Shown here: positions 14,101 through 27,400 of the stretch, piece after piece
Numbering within the stretch: the first letter of the stretch is position 1
How the letters are laid out: each line of letters opens with the position of its first letter
Assembly (NCBI RefSeq): GCF_041146795.1
Contig: NC_135167.1
Coordinates: forward strand, 35,663,954-35,727,953
Direction of reading: 5' to 3'
Length of the DNA: 64,000 bases
Source of the DNA: Maylandia zebra
Lineage: Eukaryota > Chordata > Actinopteri > Cichliformes > Cichlidae
Translations under genes and position numbers: made by a program
Notes under the pieces: generated by a model
The model's input: the letters and a program-made list of their open reading frames with translations, nothing else
What the model was told of the DNA's origin: nothing
Database searches by the model: none

Positions 14101-15384
14101 CAAGTGTTGTTGTGTTCACAAAATAACATTCTGATAATATCAGAATCAGAATAATTATTAATCCCAGAGCAAATTATGTGGTCACAGTTGCTCAAAGACA
14201 GTAAGAACAGTAACCAACTAAATTAAATTAAATATTACAATATATTACAAGTTATAAAATATAACAAAATAGCTATAATTATAAATATTACTGAATGTTA
14301 CACAAAATTAAATGTGTGTAGTTGACATTGAGGTGCCCCTCTTATTATACTGACTTTTCTCTGTAGAGGATGTGACATCAAGAGTGTGCACTGTGACATC
14401 CACATCGACCCCATGGATTGAAACAGGGGTCACTGAGCATGGCAGGAGATTATATATTATTGTAATCAGTCCTAAAAATCTTACAAACATGGTGTCTTAC
14501 TGACTTACTGAATCTAGGTGGCATTACATTGACCTTCAGTAACACTGGAGTTGTTTTTGACCAGGATATGTGCATATTAACCAAATATGTAGGACTGCCT
14601 TCTTGCATTTATCTCTTGAATTAGAATCATCCCGTCTCAGTGATGCTGAAAAAGTTGGTTATGCATTTATTGCTTGTAGGCTGCATTACTGCAATTATTT
14701 ATCAGGTTGTCCTAAACACTCACTGAAAGCCTTTAGTTAACCCAACATGCTGCAGTGAGAGTACTGACAGGGTCTGCAAACAGAGAGCATGTTTCATTGG
14801 TTCCCCGTTAAACCCAGAATCAAATTAAAAAATCCTGCTCCTCACATACAAGGTCTTGAATAATCAGGACCCATCTTACCTTAAAGACCCAATTACACTG
14901 TATCTTCCCAACAGAGCACTTTGCTCTCAGACTGCTGGTTTACTTGTGGTTCGTCAGGTATTTAAAAGTAGAACGGGAGGAAGAGCCTTCAGCTTTTAGG
15001 CCCCTCTTCTGCAGCTCCCATTTGAATTCAGAAGACAGACGCTATCTCTACTGTCAAGATTAGGCTTTAAACGTTCCTTTTTGATAAAGCACATAGTTAG
15101 TGCTGGATCACGTAACCCTGAACCCTCCCTTAATTACACTGCAATAGGGGGCTTCCCATGATATACTGAGAGGTTCTGTTCTCCTTCATTCACTCGCTAT
15201 GTTTATACACCACTTTAGTTCATCTCGGGCTCCCTCCCCTCACCCCAGCAGGTTGTAGCAGATGGTTGCCCCTCCCTGAACCTGGTTCTGGTGGTGGTTT
15301 CTTCCTGTTCAAAGGGAGTTTTTCCTTCCCACTGTTCTCAAGTGCTTGCTCATAGAGGGTTCTTTGATTGTTTGAGATTTTTCT

Positions 15385-15424
<40 letters not shown>

Positions 15425-18400
15425 TCGTCAGGTCTTTCCCTTAAAGCTCTTTAAAACTGTTGGTGTGATTTGAAGTTGCATACATAAAACTGAATTTAAA
15501 GGCATTTATTTGAAGTGAACTGCATTTTTTAAACTTTTAAAGAAAATATGTGCAGTATTAAATACACATTTTACTTGTACTTCTTTGATCCTTCTCTGAA
15601 ACATGCTGGACCTGGAACTGATATGAGTACAATAGCAAGCTAGAAGCGACTGACACGGGAGTCCCACCTCCGCCCAAGCCACTATTAATCAGATGGGTTT
15701 CACCCAATTCTCTTTGAAGTAGAATAGCTGCCTGCAGTTCTTTCTGACTTACTCCTCTTCTTTTTTTGCCACTAACTATGCAACTAAGTGTCTGAAATGA
15801 CTGCAGCTGCAAAGCAAAGCAAAAACAAAACAAAAGGTTAAAATTGTGCAAGTCATCACTTTAACTACAGTCTTTTAGTAGTGCTTCAGGAAAAGTGACT
15901 CCTTAGCAGCATACGGGCACTTCAGTCAGTAACTGTGATGTATATCCATTTACAGCTGTTAGACAACATCCGCCCTTTATAGTCAGCCATTACGATACGG
16001 TACAGTGGAGCTCCTATTCCGCTAACAGTAAATTCCTTGTTGAAGTGGCGTGTCCAGTTGGGCGCTCATCTAGTCCCCCTAAAAGAGCTGATCATAGAGC
16101 TGGGCTTTTGATGCTGAGCCGCCGACCAGTGTGCATTACAGAGAGAGTAAGTGTGAGAGGGAGAGCACTTCACCATCACCTCCCTATTTGCCTCTGAAAC
16201 AAGAGCATGCACTCTCTCTGTATTATTGGAGGAGGGGTTAACCAAGAGCGCAAGAGGGATCAAAGGTCAGCCAGCACACACTTACAGGAAGTCGTCTTGA
16301 ATGTTGCCATTGAAGGTGCCGCACAGCCCCACTGTATCATCCTTCCACAGCTCATCCGCCTGCAGGTAAAGGCGAAACTCCTTCCAGCTGTACTGCAGAC
16401 GCAGGCCGAACGCCGTCCTCACCTGGACAAACATTGATGATAGCTCCTGGATGTGGAAGAGGTCTGCAGGAGATATATATAGGACATTATTTAGCTCAAA
16501 GCTGGTGGTGTGCAAAGCTTGTTCTTTTACTTTATAATTTTTCCCCAAACTATGGATCAAGCTACCAGTGTACAAATCTTCATCTTCCTTGCTTTGTTCC
16601 TGGTACACTTTTACATCACTTTGCAAATTATCACTATAGACGGGGCATCAGCAGCACTTGTGCACCAATACTAATTAATTAATTGATTAATTAATGGTAG
16701 TTACAAACTCTATAGCGGAATCTTTAATAAATAAAGCATAATTGAGTAAGAATGACGATGAAATTTATATCACTCATATCCAAACACATATTTTAGTGGA
16801 ATCCAGCTTTTAGGTAGGTGCCAGTGTAGACTGTACAACAGCCTATATCCCAAAAGTATGTCATTCATAATAAAACAGCCATTTCAGTTAAAGCTGTTTG
16901 TGGAATTTTATTTGGAACTTGTTTCCTTTTCTTCTTTATGTGTATAAGTACAGTTGTATAAAATGAAGGAATGGAAAATCTGTAACAGAACATAAAGAGC
17001 AATAGCTATTAGTGTTTTTATTCATTCAGGTTCAAAATATCAGATCACTCTCAGACGCTGTCAGATAAAGCACACAAAAGCCTGTTGACTTGGTCTGAGC
17101 ATTACTCATGTAAAATGAGTAATGCTCAGAGGAAAGACATTTTGTGCAACACAATGTAGGAGCTAACCCAGTAAAGTATTGTGAAAAATTTTCATTCAAT
17201 AGCACAGCTGTCATTCAATCTGTCCCTGCCATAACCCACAGAGTGCTGAATAAAGTCGGGCCCTGGATGAGAACAATGCTGGAAGGTGATAAAAGATGAG
17301 GAGGTTACCATCAGAATAGGGCAGGGAGATGCGGTACTGTCCAGCAATGAAGACCTCTCCAATGTGACTCAGAGTAATTTCTGTTCTTGGATCTTCATCA
17401 ATTACCAGGTTAACTGACTGTATGCAGGCCCCATCCAGATTCTGCAAATGAGACGAGATGGTCTGATAAAGCGTTCAGACAGTTTCCCAAACAGTTAAGC
17501 AGAATGAAATAATGGGAAGAAACACACTCAAATAAAGCACTCTTCCTGAAAAAATGAGGGAAATATAATAAAGAGAGAGGGCTTTAGTCTGTTAGACAGG
17601 TTGCTGGTGTGTAGTGATGGAATAAATACCCAAATCTATAAAAATGGAAAATAATATTCTGATTTCAACCTAAGGAAAAGTCTGAAGTCGCACCGTAGCC
17701 CCTACAGAGTGTACTATGCATAACCCACCCTACAATGATGTTAGATGGAAAATTTCCACCATTACTGGTAGTTTAATCTGTAGAAACAAATCTCTGCATA
17801 TGGACATGCAAATTCTGAAGGAAGGGATATTGGTAATCGCTATTTTTTTTGTTGATCAATCACACTTTATCACGCTTTTGTTGCATGCAGGAAAGAAAAT
17901 GGAGATGCAAGAGACCTGCTTTTGTTCTTATTATTTACCATTTACCAGTATGCATATTTCCTTTTATTTTCTATGAAAAGCTACATATGTAGCAGGCAGA
18001 GATGGGCGTTACGAGTAAAGTAAGGGATTACTATTGCAAAACCGGTAATTAGATTACCGTTACTTTCCCGTGGGAACGCTGCGTTACTGCGTTACTAAAA
18101 CCATGATTTTTTGCGAGAATGTCTCAGGACAGTGACGTAAGCGAGTGCGCCGTTAGAGACAACAGCTGTATGCAGATCAACAATGGATCACATATCGATT
18201 GTGGGAGAGAGTATGAGCGTGCAGCGTTTAAAGCGTGGAAGCACTGACCTTACTTTGAGTTTGATTCCATAAAAAGTGACAAAAACATTAGCGTCCATCG
18301 TGCGTGGGAAGAAAACTTCTTTTTACAGCGAAAAAAAACCCTAAACTTCCAAGCAAGCACCGAGTGCCCTATGACGTAATGGGAAACTCACAGAGAAACT

Positions 18401-21400
18401 CGCGGATTCTTCAACTGACCGCAGCACACCTGCACCAGGGTAAACCTCCGCCTACCGCAGTCCTGCTTTACAGGTGAAAATAGAGCAATACAGCAGGACC
18501 ACTGAGTCTTTGACTTTATTTATTTTCTGCTGTGTTTTACTTGCATCTATTTGAAAGAGTGAGTGTAAACACAAAAAATATTTTATTTTATGTGCTGGAA
18601 TGTGTAGAAAATAGGTTTAAATGTTAAACTAATTTATTCAAGTCAGAGAATGTTGCATATAATTAAATTTTTGCTTGATGCATAAAGTTAAAAGATTAAA
18701 ACTGATAAAACAAGTTTAAAAAAAAGAGACTTTTCCATTTGATTACATTTTGTATGATGGATTATGTAGAAAAAGTAGAATTGGGCTGAAAGATCTATCG
18801 CTTTATCACCTCTTCAGGTTGTAAATTGTGTTTTTAAAAAGTAACTAAGTAACTAAGTAATTAATTACTTTTGAAAATAAGTAATCAGTAAAGTAACGGG
18901 ATTACTTTTTTGAGGACGTAATCAGTAATTAGTTACTGATTACTTTTTTCAAGTAACTTGACCAACACTGGTAGCAGGCTACTGCATACTCATTTAACAA
19001 AAACATTAAGGCTCAACTTTAGTAATAGATCCAGAGTTTAAAAGCTTATCAGATAATAAAAAGTGGCTAATAATAGAATCAGGTGACAATAGTAGCGAAC
19101 AGTCTATATGGTATATATGGAAATAAATAATCACAGGCACATGGAACATGCTCTGCAACTCACTGTGCTGATCTGCTGAAATAAATGAAGACACTGTATT
19201 TCTTTATCAACAGGGTTTTAAGAAGGCTGGAATGAATGGTTTGGTATGTGAGTTTTAAACTGGCGACTATGTTGCCTGTTCTGTCTGGTTCCATCACTCA
19301 ACACTGGTGCCAATAAACCTACAATAATAGATTTTTGTTGTTTCTTAAGGGCAGCGGAAACAAGGCTGTAAATACAGCACTGACATAATATAATGACCCT
19401 CTAAGCTGATGAAACTAGCAACTGGTGGTTTCTTTCAGCCCCGCTGCAACTTTTGCAACTCCTCTCCTAAACAGCACTGTGAGAACAGTGGCAGTGAATC
19501 AGACCAGCAAAAACACACACATGAAACCAAGTAAGCTTAAAGAATTTCAATCAATCAATCTTTCAGACATACAGGTGACTATGCAGTCCATTGTTAATGT
19601 CAAAATGTTTCTTATAGCTATAATGAAGTCATTTTAATTTTATGTGACAGGACAATTCAAGTGTTTTAGGAACTTTCAATGCACAATTATGCAAAACAAT
19701 CACATAAATACCAGGCATAACTGGTGACAATGGTTATAGCAGTTGACATCTAACAATACCCACTGACAGATATTCCACTCCTTGGGCCAAGCCTTGTTAA
19801 AACAGAAAAGTCTTATTTATTATAATGTATCAGCAGATTGTACAGTTTGACTATAAAACTTAATGGAGCTATAAAATATAAATGCTCAAGGCCATCACTA
19901 ATTCACAAAATCACCCAAGTTACTCTGGCTCACTTTTATTTCAAAAGTAAGGAAGTCTGAGTGAGACAATAAACAACCTGCTGCTATGAATCATCTCTTT
20001 CATGAATGGCAAAGCCCCGTAACCAAAAGGTTTTATCATCCCTCCTACTCTTCCCATCATTCACCTCCTGTTTTTGCATAACCTCCTCTCTGTCCAAGCC
20101 CCCCACCCTTCCAGTGCCCACTTCACTACAAAGCTGTCCGCAGCTCTGTCAGTCAGGCTAGATAAGGTAATCCTGTTTAGTTGGCTGTTAGAGGTCTCGG
20201 GCCTTGGCTCTGACAAGTGGGACATCTCATATCTCCCATCACCTGTCTGCTCAGCAGCTCAAAAGTCTGCCGGGAAACTGAAGGCTCAGAGATGAGGGGG
20301 AAAGAGACGAAGCTCTCAGTCTTTTGTAGGTTTTTCTTCATGATCATTATCGGCCAGAGCAGTTATAGCAAGGCTCTAAAACAAAAATGACCTGGACTGA
20401 GGGGAGTATTATGATCTACATGAAAGACAAATTGCACGTATTTGTAAGCCGAGCAAGTGAATAGTTCTGATTGCAGTAGGTAAAGTGGGGGAGTTGTGCA
20501 GTCTGTCAAATAGGTAGGAAAATGTAACAATCATGTCAGAACAAGCAAGCAGATGATGTGTAACTCACAGCTCCACAGGCGGTGTTCTGGATGGTTACTG
20601 TAAACTTTGCTGAATTGCGACTCTTGGCGAGGACATACTGGCATGTTGCAGGAAAAGTATAGATCCGTCCATCAAAGGACTGAAAATACATGTCGCCTGT
20701 CACCGAGCACTCGCCTGCAGACAGAGTGGTACATTTACTGCGAGTGTCCGTGTGTGTACTTCAAACAAAAGTTAATGCAAATGTATCCCGTTCCATAGCA
20801 CTACTATAGCAATAAATAAACAGTCCTGTACATGGTAATCAATTGACAGTTTATGTTTTTCTCTCTGTGTAAATATCACACCTCGTCTGTTTTTGGTCCA
20901 CAGCTATTATTGTGAGCTTTCTCCAGCCTTGCTTTGTTCCATATCTAATATAACTGCTTTGCACTTGGTTTTTACAAGGAAGCTTGGTTTTTCTATGCAC
21001 ACGAACCACAAACTTTATTTCCCCCTTAAGTATAAAGATTTTTTTTCTTCCATTCTACCACAGCATTCTTCTGCATATTTCTTTAATTTGTGTCTCTTAA
21101 AATCAACAAGTTCAACCTTTAATAACTTGCTACCATTCTGAAAATGTCAAGAATTATTGTTCCTCTTGATTCCATGAGTCCATGCTTTTTTTCCCCATTT
21201 CTAACAAGGCAAAATCTGTCCTTCTATTAGAACTTTTGCCTTAGTCATCTTTCTTTTTCAAAAATAAGCATATATTCCAACTTTCTTTTCACTGTCCAAC
21301 AGGGGCAGGTGTTTTATAGTACCTTACCAATAAACTCTTCTCTTCCCTTAGTACACTGTCTATTCTCTCTTCTCAAAAATAGTTTTCGCACATTACTTAA

Positions 21401-24400
21401 CAATGAACCATCAAAGCCAGAAGTGTTTTGTAAATGCACTAAAGTGACTAAAATCACTCACTAATTACTAAAATTATCCATTTAAAATTTATTTCTTTAG
21501 ACTTTTGTACTTGGTTTAAGCCACTTTGGCATGTATGACAGCCTCAAGTCTGTTTGGGAATGATTCTCCAACCTAACTCTCACAGTCCCCATCAAACACT
21601 TTCATGGAATCATTGTATAGACTGAAAGTATTTAAGTCTGAAATCAAATTCACTGAATCTTGTTGAAAAATTTACTAGTCGAGTATATCAATAAACATTT
21701 CCCACAGGGGAAAGGGACAAACCTGGGCAGCTGTAGTCAGTGCAGTTCCACACTCCACCCACGCATGCACTGAAACAGAAAGCAGAGACGTCCACAGGTG
21801 GCTCTGGGAACATGAAAGGCTGAGCTAATCAGCAGGATCACTGAAAGAAATTGGACTCACTGCACTCAGGTGGTCAGATCTGAGAAGATTAAAAGGACTG
21901 TATGGGGAGCGTAGGATAATATCTTGTCTTTAATACACAATACTGCAATTTTTTATTACACAAGGAAAATCAAAGCTGTCACGTTATGAAGTGTTGCCAG
22001 AGATGTTATTAAAAAACTGTAAAAATAAAACACGCCTCACTGTTCCCTAGCTTTTTATGGGATGAAGAGTATTTAAACAGACAAACCAAAGACGTTTAAG
22101 TCTCTTCATCCAGATATTTATGATGGCATACAAGGTAACAGAAGTGTTACCACTGCTCACCAGGTGTTGCATTCCTCCTGCAGCGTCTGACCAGATGGAT
22201 AAAACATACCGTGGTACTCACAGGGACAGTCAGAAGGCATTACACAGCCTCCATCCTCATATATTAGACCTGGGGACAAAGATTAGAGATTCAGATTCAG
22301 ACTTCAGATCATCTGGGGATGAAAAAAAAATCATAAGACTGATAAGACAGAAAATGCAAATAATGTGTTAAAAGTAAAGTATAGGCAATATAATAACAGT
22401 ATTTTTTATTATTATGAGATTTATGTTAAGGTCATTACACAAGACAAACTATAAAGATAAGGAACTATTTTGAATAGGAACATAAGAAGCAGAATCTCAA
22501 CAGACACTCACCATCGGGACAATAGCATCCATCCAGGCAGGTGAGCTTACTGTCAATACACGTTCGCTCCAGGTTGCAGGACTCCGGACAGCAGCTGATA
22601 CATTCCCTGTGCTGCAGTCCTAGAGAACACCGCTTCACTGGTCACAGAAACAAAACACAACACATACGTCAAAGCTTTAAGTTTGCTTCTGTAAAGCCCA
22701 ATTACTCTTGCTGCCATGATCACTGAAATACAGGTTATAAACTGAAATTTGAACCTGACACGTCTGCAAAACATAAACAAATGTGCTCAATTAGCACCTT
22801 TTCTAGCTAGCTGGTGTTCATTAGCCTGTTAATAACCTGCCCTCCAGTTAACTTCCACACTTAAATATTCTTAATTATTTTACATTAGATAGCCCTTTAT
22901 AACTATTCTACTAGTATAAATTATTTTAACCCAGCATCTGTGCCTGTAAATTATTCCACATTCATATTTTGTTTTATCTACTATGTTCAGGTAAATCCCT
23001 TTTTTATAAATCTTTATAAATCATGTTTTTGGACTTGACTTTATTTTTTTTAACCTTGTAAATATATCATTTATCATCTGAAATAAAAAATAGAACAATT
23101 TCAGCTACAAGTAAAACTAAATGTATCATTTTTCTTCTGTTCGTCCTGGCACACATTTTAAAACACCTGGAAAAACGTACCACACTGAGGAATGTGCTGC
23201 CTCCACTCATGCAGTGGGTGGTCAGCATGGGCGCATGCCCGGGCGTACTCGGTGAACACCTGGCATACCACATCACCATTGGGATCCGACCTTCAACAGG
23301 GTAAAAAACAAAAAGGAACTCTTTGAGAAGAGCCAGGAGAGGTGTAGCTACAGAGCCAGTTATGCTGAAATGAGACTGTGCAGCTCAAATAAATAACTAC
23401 TCACCAGCTGCTCTCACCAGTTTCCAACTAGCATACAAAATTAATAAATAAAGCTATATAGTTTTATGCTTATAGTTGGAAAATTGTAGTGTAGCTACGT
23501 CAGTCATGACAGTGATGATTTCAGACCAAGTGAATCCTGTCATAAAGTAAATTCTTTCTTTAGTTCTTTAGTTGTAGGAACAGATTGCCATGGCTAATGT
23601 TACTCTCAGAGGGGGGTACGTTCAGGATCATGGACGTGAGCCATGAAAGACACAACTGAGTGTCTTTTAGAGTGGGATCATTTTGAACGAGTAAGTAACC
23701 AAAGTGCTCACAGTCTGAGGACATGGATTGAAATGCAAAAACTAAAATGTGGGTACATAAGGATATGTGCAAAAAAGGGCTCTCCAACCACCTGTACAGG
23801 ATGTTACAAATTTTTAGATAATGTTACGTATGTGTCAAACTTTTATGATGTTTTGATTTGCTTCAGAATTAGTATCAGTAATTCAGAACAATGACTCTGC
23901 TGTTCATGACAGCAGAGTCATTGTTCATGACTCTGCTGTCATGAACAATATCAGCAGAAACTAAATAAATGTTTCTTCTAATTTTAAAGTAGGAGAAAGA
24001 TTCCACACATTTCGCAAGGATAAACTATGGATACTAATGGTTCATACCATATAATTTTGACAACACTCAGATTTTTCCTCAAAATGAAACCCTTCCAACA
24101 ACTAGATCTTAAATCGGTTGCTCTTACATGCAGAGGTCGTTGGAGCAGCTGGCCATGTAGGACAGCGGACTGACAAAGTCATGGCAGCTTTGAAATGGTG
24201 GATCCAGCAGCATTGCACACACCTCCTCCACCTTCTGTCACCACAAAACACATAAAAACACTTTTTTACTCATCTAGTAGGTAATTTTCTCAGTTTCATT
24301 TCACTCATCTCGCAGTTGCTGTTTTATTTGACACCTTACCAGTAAAACATGAGATTCGACTGTAGCACAAGGTGAAGGGAAGCCAGAAGGCACCATAGGA

Positions 24401-27400
24401 CATCTTTCCTCATGTGGATGTGTCTCTACCCAGCTATTCCCAAACATTTCAATTTCATGAGTCAGCACGCCTAAGAAACAGATATCATGTCTGTTTAATT
24501 ATGTCAGTAGTTTTGCCTCCTTTACACTTCTTCACATCTGGAGTTCAGTTGAGTGTTTTAAAAGAAAAAGTGAGCCGTGTCTTTTCTACTTCATGGTTCA
24601 AGGATCACCATCAGTTTTAACCTTGACCTTTCACTTTTTAGCTGAATGTTAAACTTATAACCACTGCTTACCAGTCATGGCTCAGCAGAGATGGCAAAAG
24701 TACACAGATTCATCACTTAAATAGAAGTACAGATACTTAATTTTTCAATAATCTGTTTCATGGACATAACTTCTTTACTCAAGCAAAAATTAAAAAGTAC
24801 AGACTCTGAAATTAAAAAAGTATTAAAAAAGAACTAGCTCCTTTTCTATTTTTTGCCAAGTTAACTAAAACTCATGTCATATAAATACTGTAATAAAAAG
24901 GAATACAGACTTCATCTCTTATAATTCTAATGAACGTACTCAACTTGTATTGTATGTGTCATGAAGAACAAAAGCAGATAAAAACAAAGAGATTTTTTAA
25001 AAAAAATCTATCTCTATTTGCTGTTGCCTGCATTGTAGAGGGTGGCTTTGCTTCCTCGCCTAAAGAGAAAAATTTGTATACTCAAGGGTTAAATTGGAAT
25101 TCAACTGGTGTGAGAAACCCTAAGATCAGCTGCTGCTCTTTGTGGATTTACACAACTGAAAGAGACATAAGCAGATGCTACATGAGCAATGAGACTGAAA
25201 ATGATCTCACCATAGCTCATCTTCAGGTCATCGTGGACGTCGGCATTAAAGTTACCACATAAGCCGCAAGTTCTGCCCACAAACTCTGGACTGAGCTTGA
25301 TGTAGACAGAGCCGCTTCGTCCCTCCCATGCCAGCGTGAAGCCGTGCTGCTGCGTTACTAGCACGTACTGTGAAATCTGCTCCAGCTGCAGGTCGTGGAT
25401 GTGATGAGGCAGCTGCAAACTAAACACAAACAGGGCGATTCCAGTATCATATAAACACCACCTTACCTGAAGAGATGTAAAATAAAACATACAGAGAGAA
25501 AGCAGCTAACCTTTGGCCTTTGAAGGTCACATTGGTGGCATGTAGCCTGACTTCTCCCTCCCATGGCAGGAAGAGGCTGACAGATCTTTGGCAAGTGTAG
25601 GGGTCTGAAGTACAGGCCGGGTCGTTGTGGACCTACAAACAGAGAGGTGGGACATTAATTTAAAACAGGTGTGGGTTCATTACGGATCTGCGCACAAATA
25701 AAAACTGTGTCATTGAAAATGTCACAATTTTCATGTTATTCTTGGCCTGTCACAGAATTCTTATAATGCACATTTAATTTTTTTTTCTAGTCTAATTCTT
25801 TTTTAGAAACTGTCCGGGGAATGAAAATCAAGCCAAGTTATATATTCTTAGCTTGTTGTAAAACAGTAGTAAGACTCTCCTCAAGTCAGATTTACCTCAA
25901 CAATACAAGATATTTGTAAATGAATTTAAGCTACCTATCCAAGGAATCAGCCTTCATTGCGACATAGGTCGACATAGAACTTACAAGGAAAAGTTTTGGA
26001 CCAAAATGCACAAACCTTTAGGGGTTTCGTTCAAATCCAGTGCTGAAAATAGTCCATAACAAATGTATTGTTTGCACAAAAAAAAGAAAAAAGAAAAGAA
26101 ACTGAATCCAGCTATTTTAAAAAATTACATAGAAATCGCATTTCATTTACATTCATTTAGAACCAATGGACCAAATAGTTCTAAAAAGCAAAAGTATTTA
26201 AAAAGCTGAAACGTGATCCTAAAAGTAACACACACACCTGCCACTTTGTAACATTTTTGAGTGCGTCATTTTATCTGCTACAAAGGAAAATGTCATCTCC
26301 TCTCCTCGTAACATGCTCTGTTAGGATTGCTGCACTGTGTTTTCATATGTTATCATTACTGAACTTCATTATTTAATTAATCCAAACTACATTTGGATCT
26401 TCTAATGTCCCCTGTTTAGGTTGGTTTTTCCCTACACAGATAAGGTATCTGTTGCCTGTTCGGGGGAACAAAGTCCTAGTCTGTTGCAGATACTTTCAAG
26501 GCATAGTGGGTAATTGCAGCATTTAATGGTAATTGACTCTAATAACCAGGTAGCTTTCACTAATGTTCAGAGTAGATCTTTTCCTCAGGCTGAGTCTGAA
26601 AAAAAAGAATGTGTTTTGGGGCAGGAGGCCACAGAGTCCAAATTTTCCCCAAACTGGAGGCAGGCGTTGAACCGAAAACTACTGGGCAGCTGCTCACCTG
26701 GAGGTTTTATTTCACCCCAGCCCAGGTCCATGTGGACGACTCACCTGGACAACGATGCTGGCCTGGGTGGTTTCCTCACAGTCCCTCAGTAAAGTATAGG
26801 CGCACCGGCCTGGGAGGTAGTAGTAGAGGCCGTCAAAGGTCTCAAAGTTGTACTGACCCCACGTCCTGCATGTCATCTCCCTCTCAAAGCCAGAATTTGG
26901 AACTAGGAATATAAACATGAAAATTTCTCTTTTCATATCACTTAATTAGCCATTAAGACACAGAAATGCTACAAAACACCCTAACAAAGCTTTTCAATTT
27001 AGCACCTTTTAGTATTTATTAGTGTTGTATTTTTGTCCACTTGTTAAATGTACAGTACTGTGTAAAAGTACTGAGTCACCCCTTTTCCTTTTTATACTTT
27101 GCTAGGAAAATGGGAGATAGGTGAAGCAATGCAGTGAAAGATGCACAAACATACACGGAAATAAACTATATAAGGCAAAAGCAGGCATTTTGTTATGTTC
27201 TCTGTCAAGATTATCCCACGCTGCCTCAATAATATTGAGGTGCAGACATTGGGGAGGCCAATCCATGACTGACACGTTACACTGTATGTTTTTTTATCCA
27301 GGTTTTCACTCCAATGTCTTTTATGGCATGCAGAAAAAAAAGGCTGTTCACAATCAGTGAATCAGAATCAATAGCTTCCAGATAGTATTGGATGGCAGAG

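Noticed and set aside
22204..22209. GTATGT as a donor inside otog exon 12
   Set aside because: Using it would break the phase with the next exon. The frame continues in the expected family sequence to the donor at 22160.
26514..26914. Two plus-strand open frames
   Set aside because: They are antisense to the first otog VWD exon and do not resemble any family.
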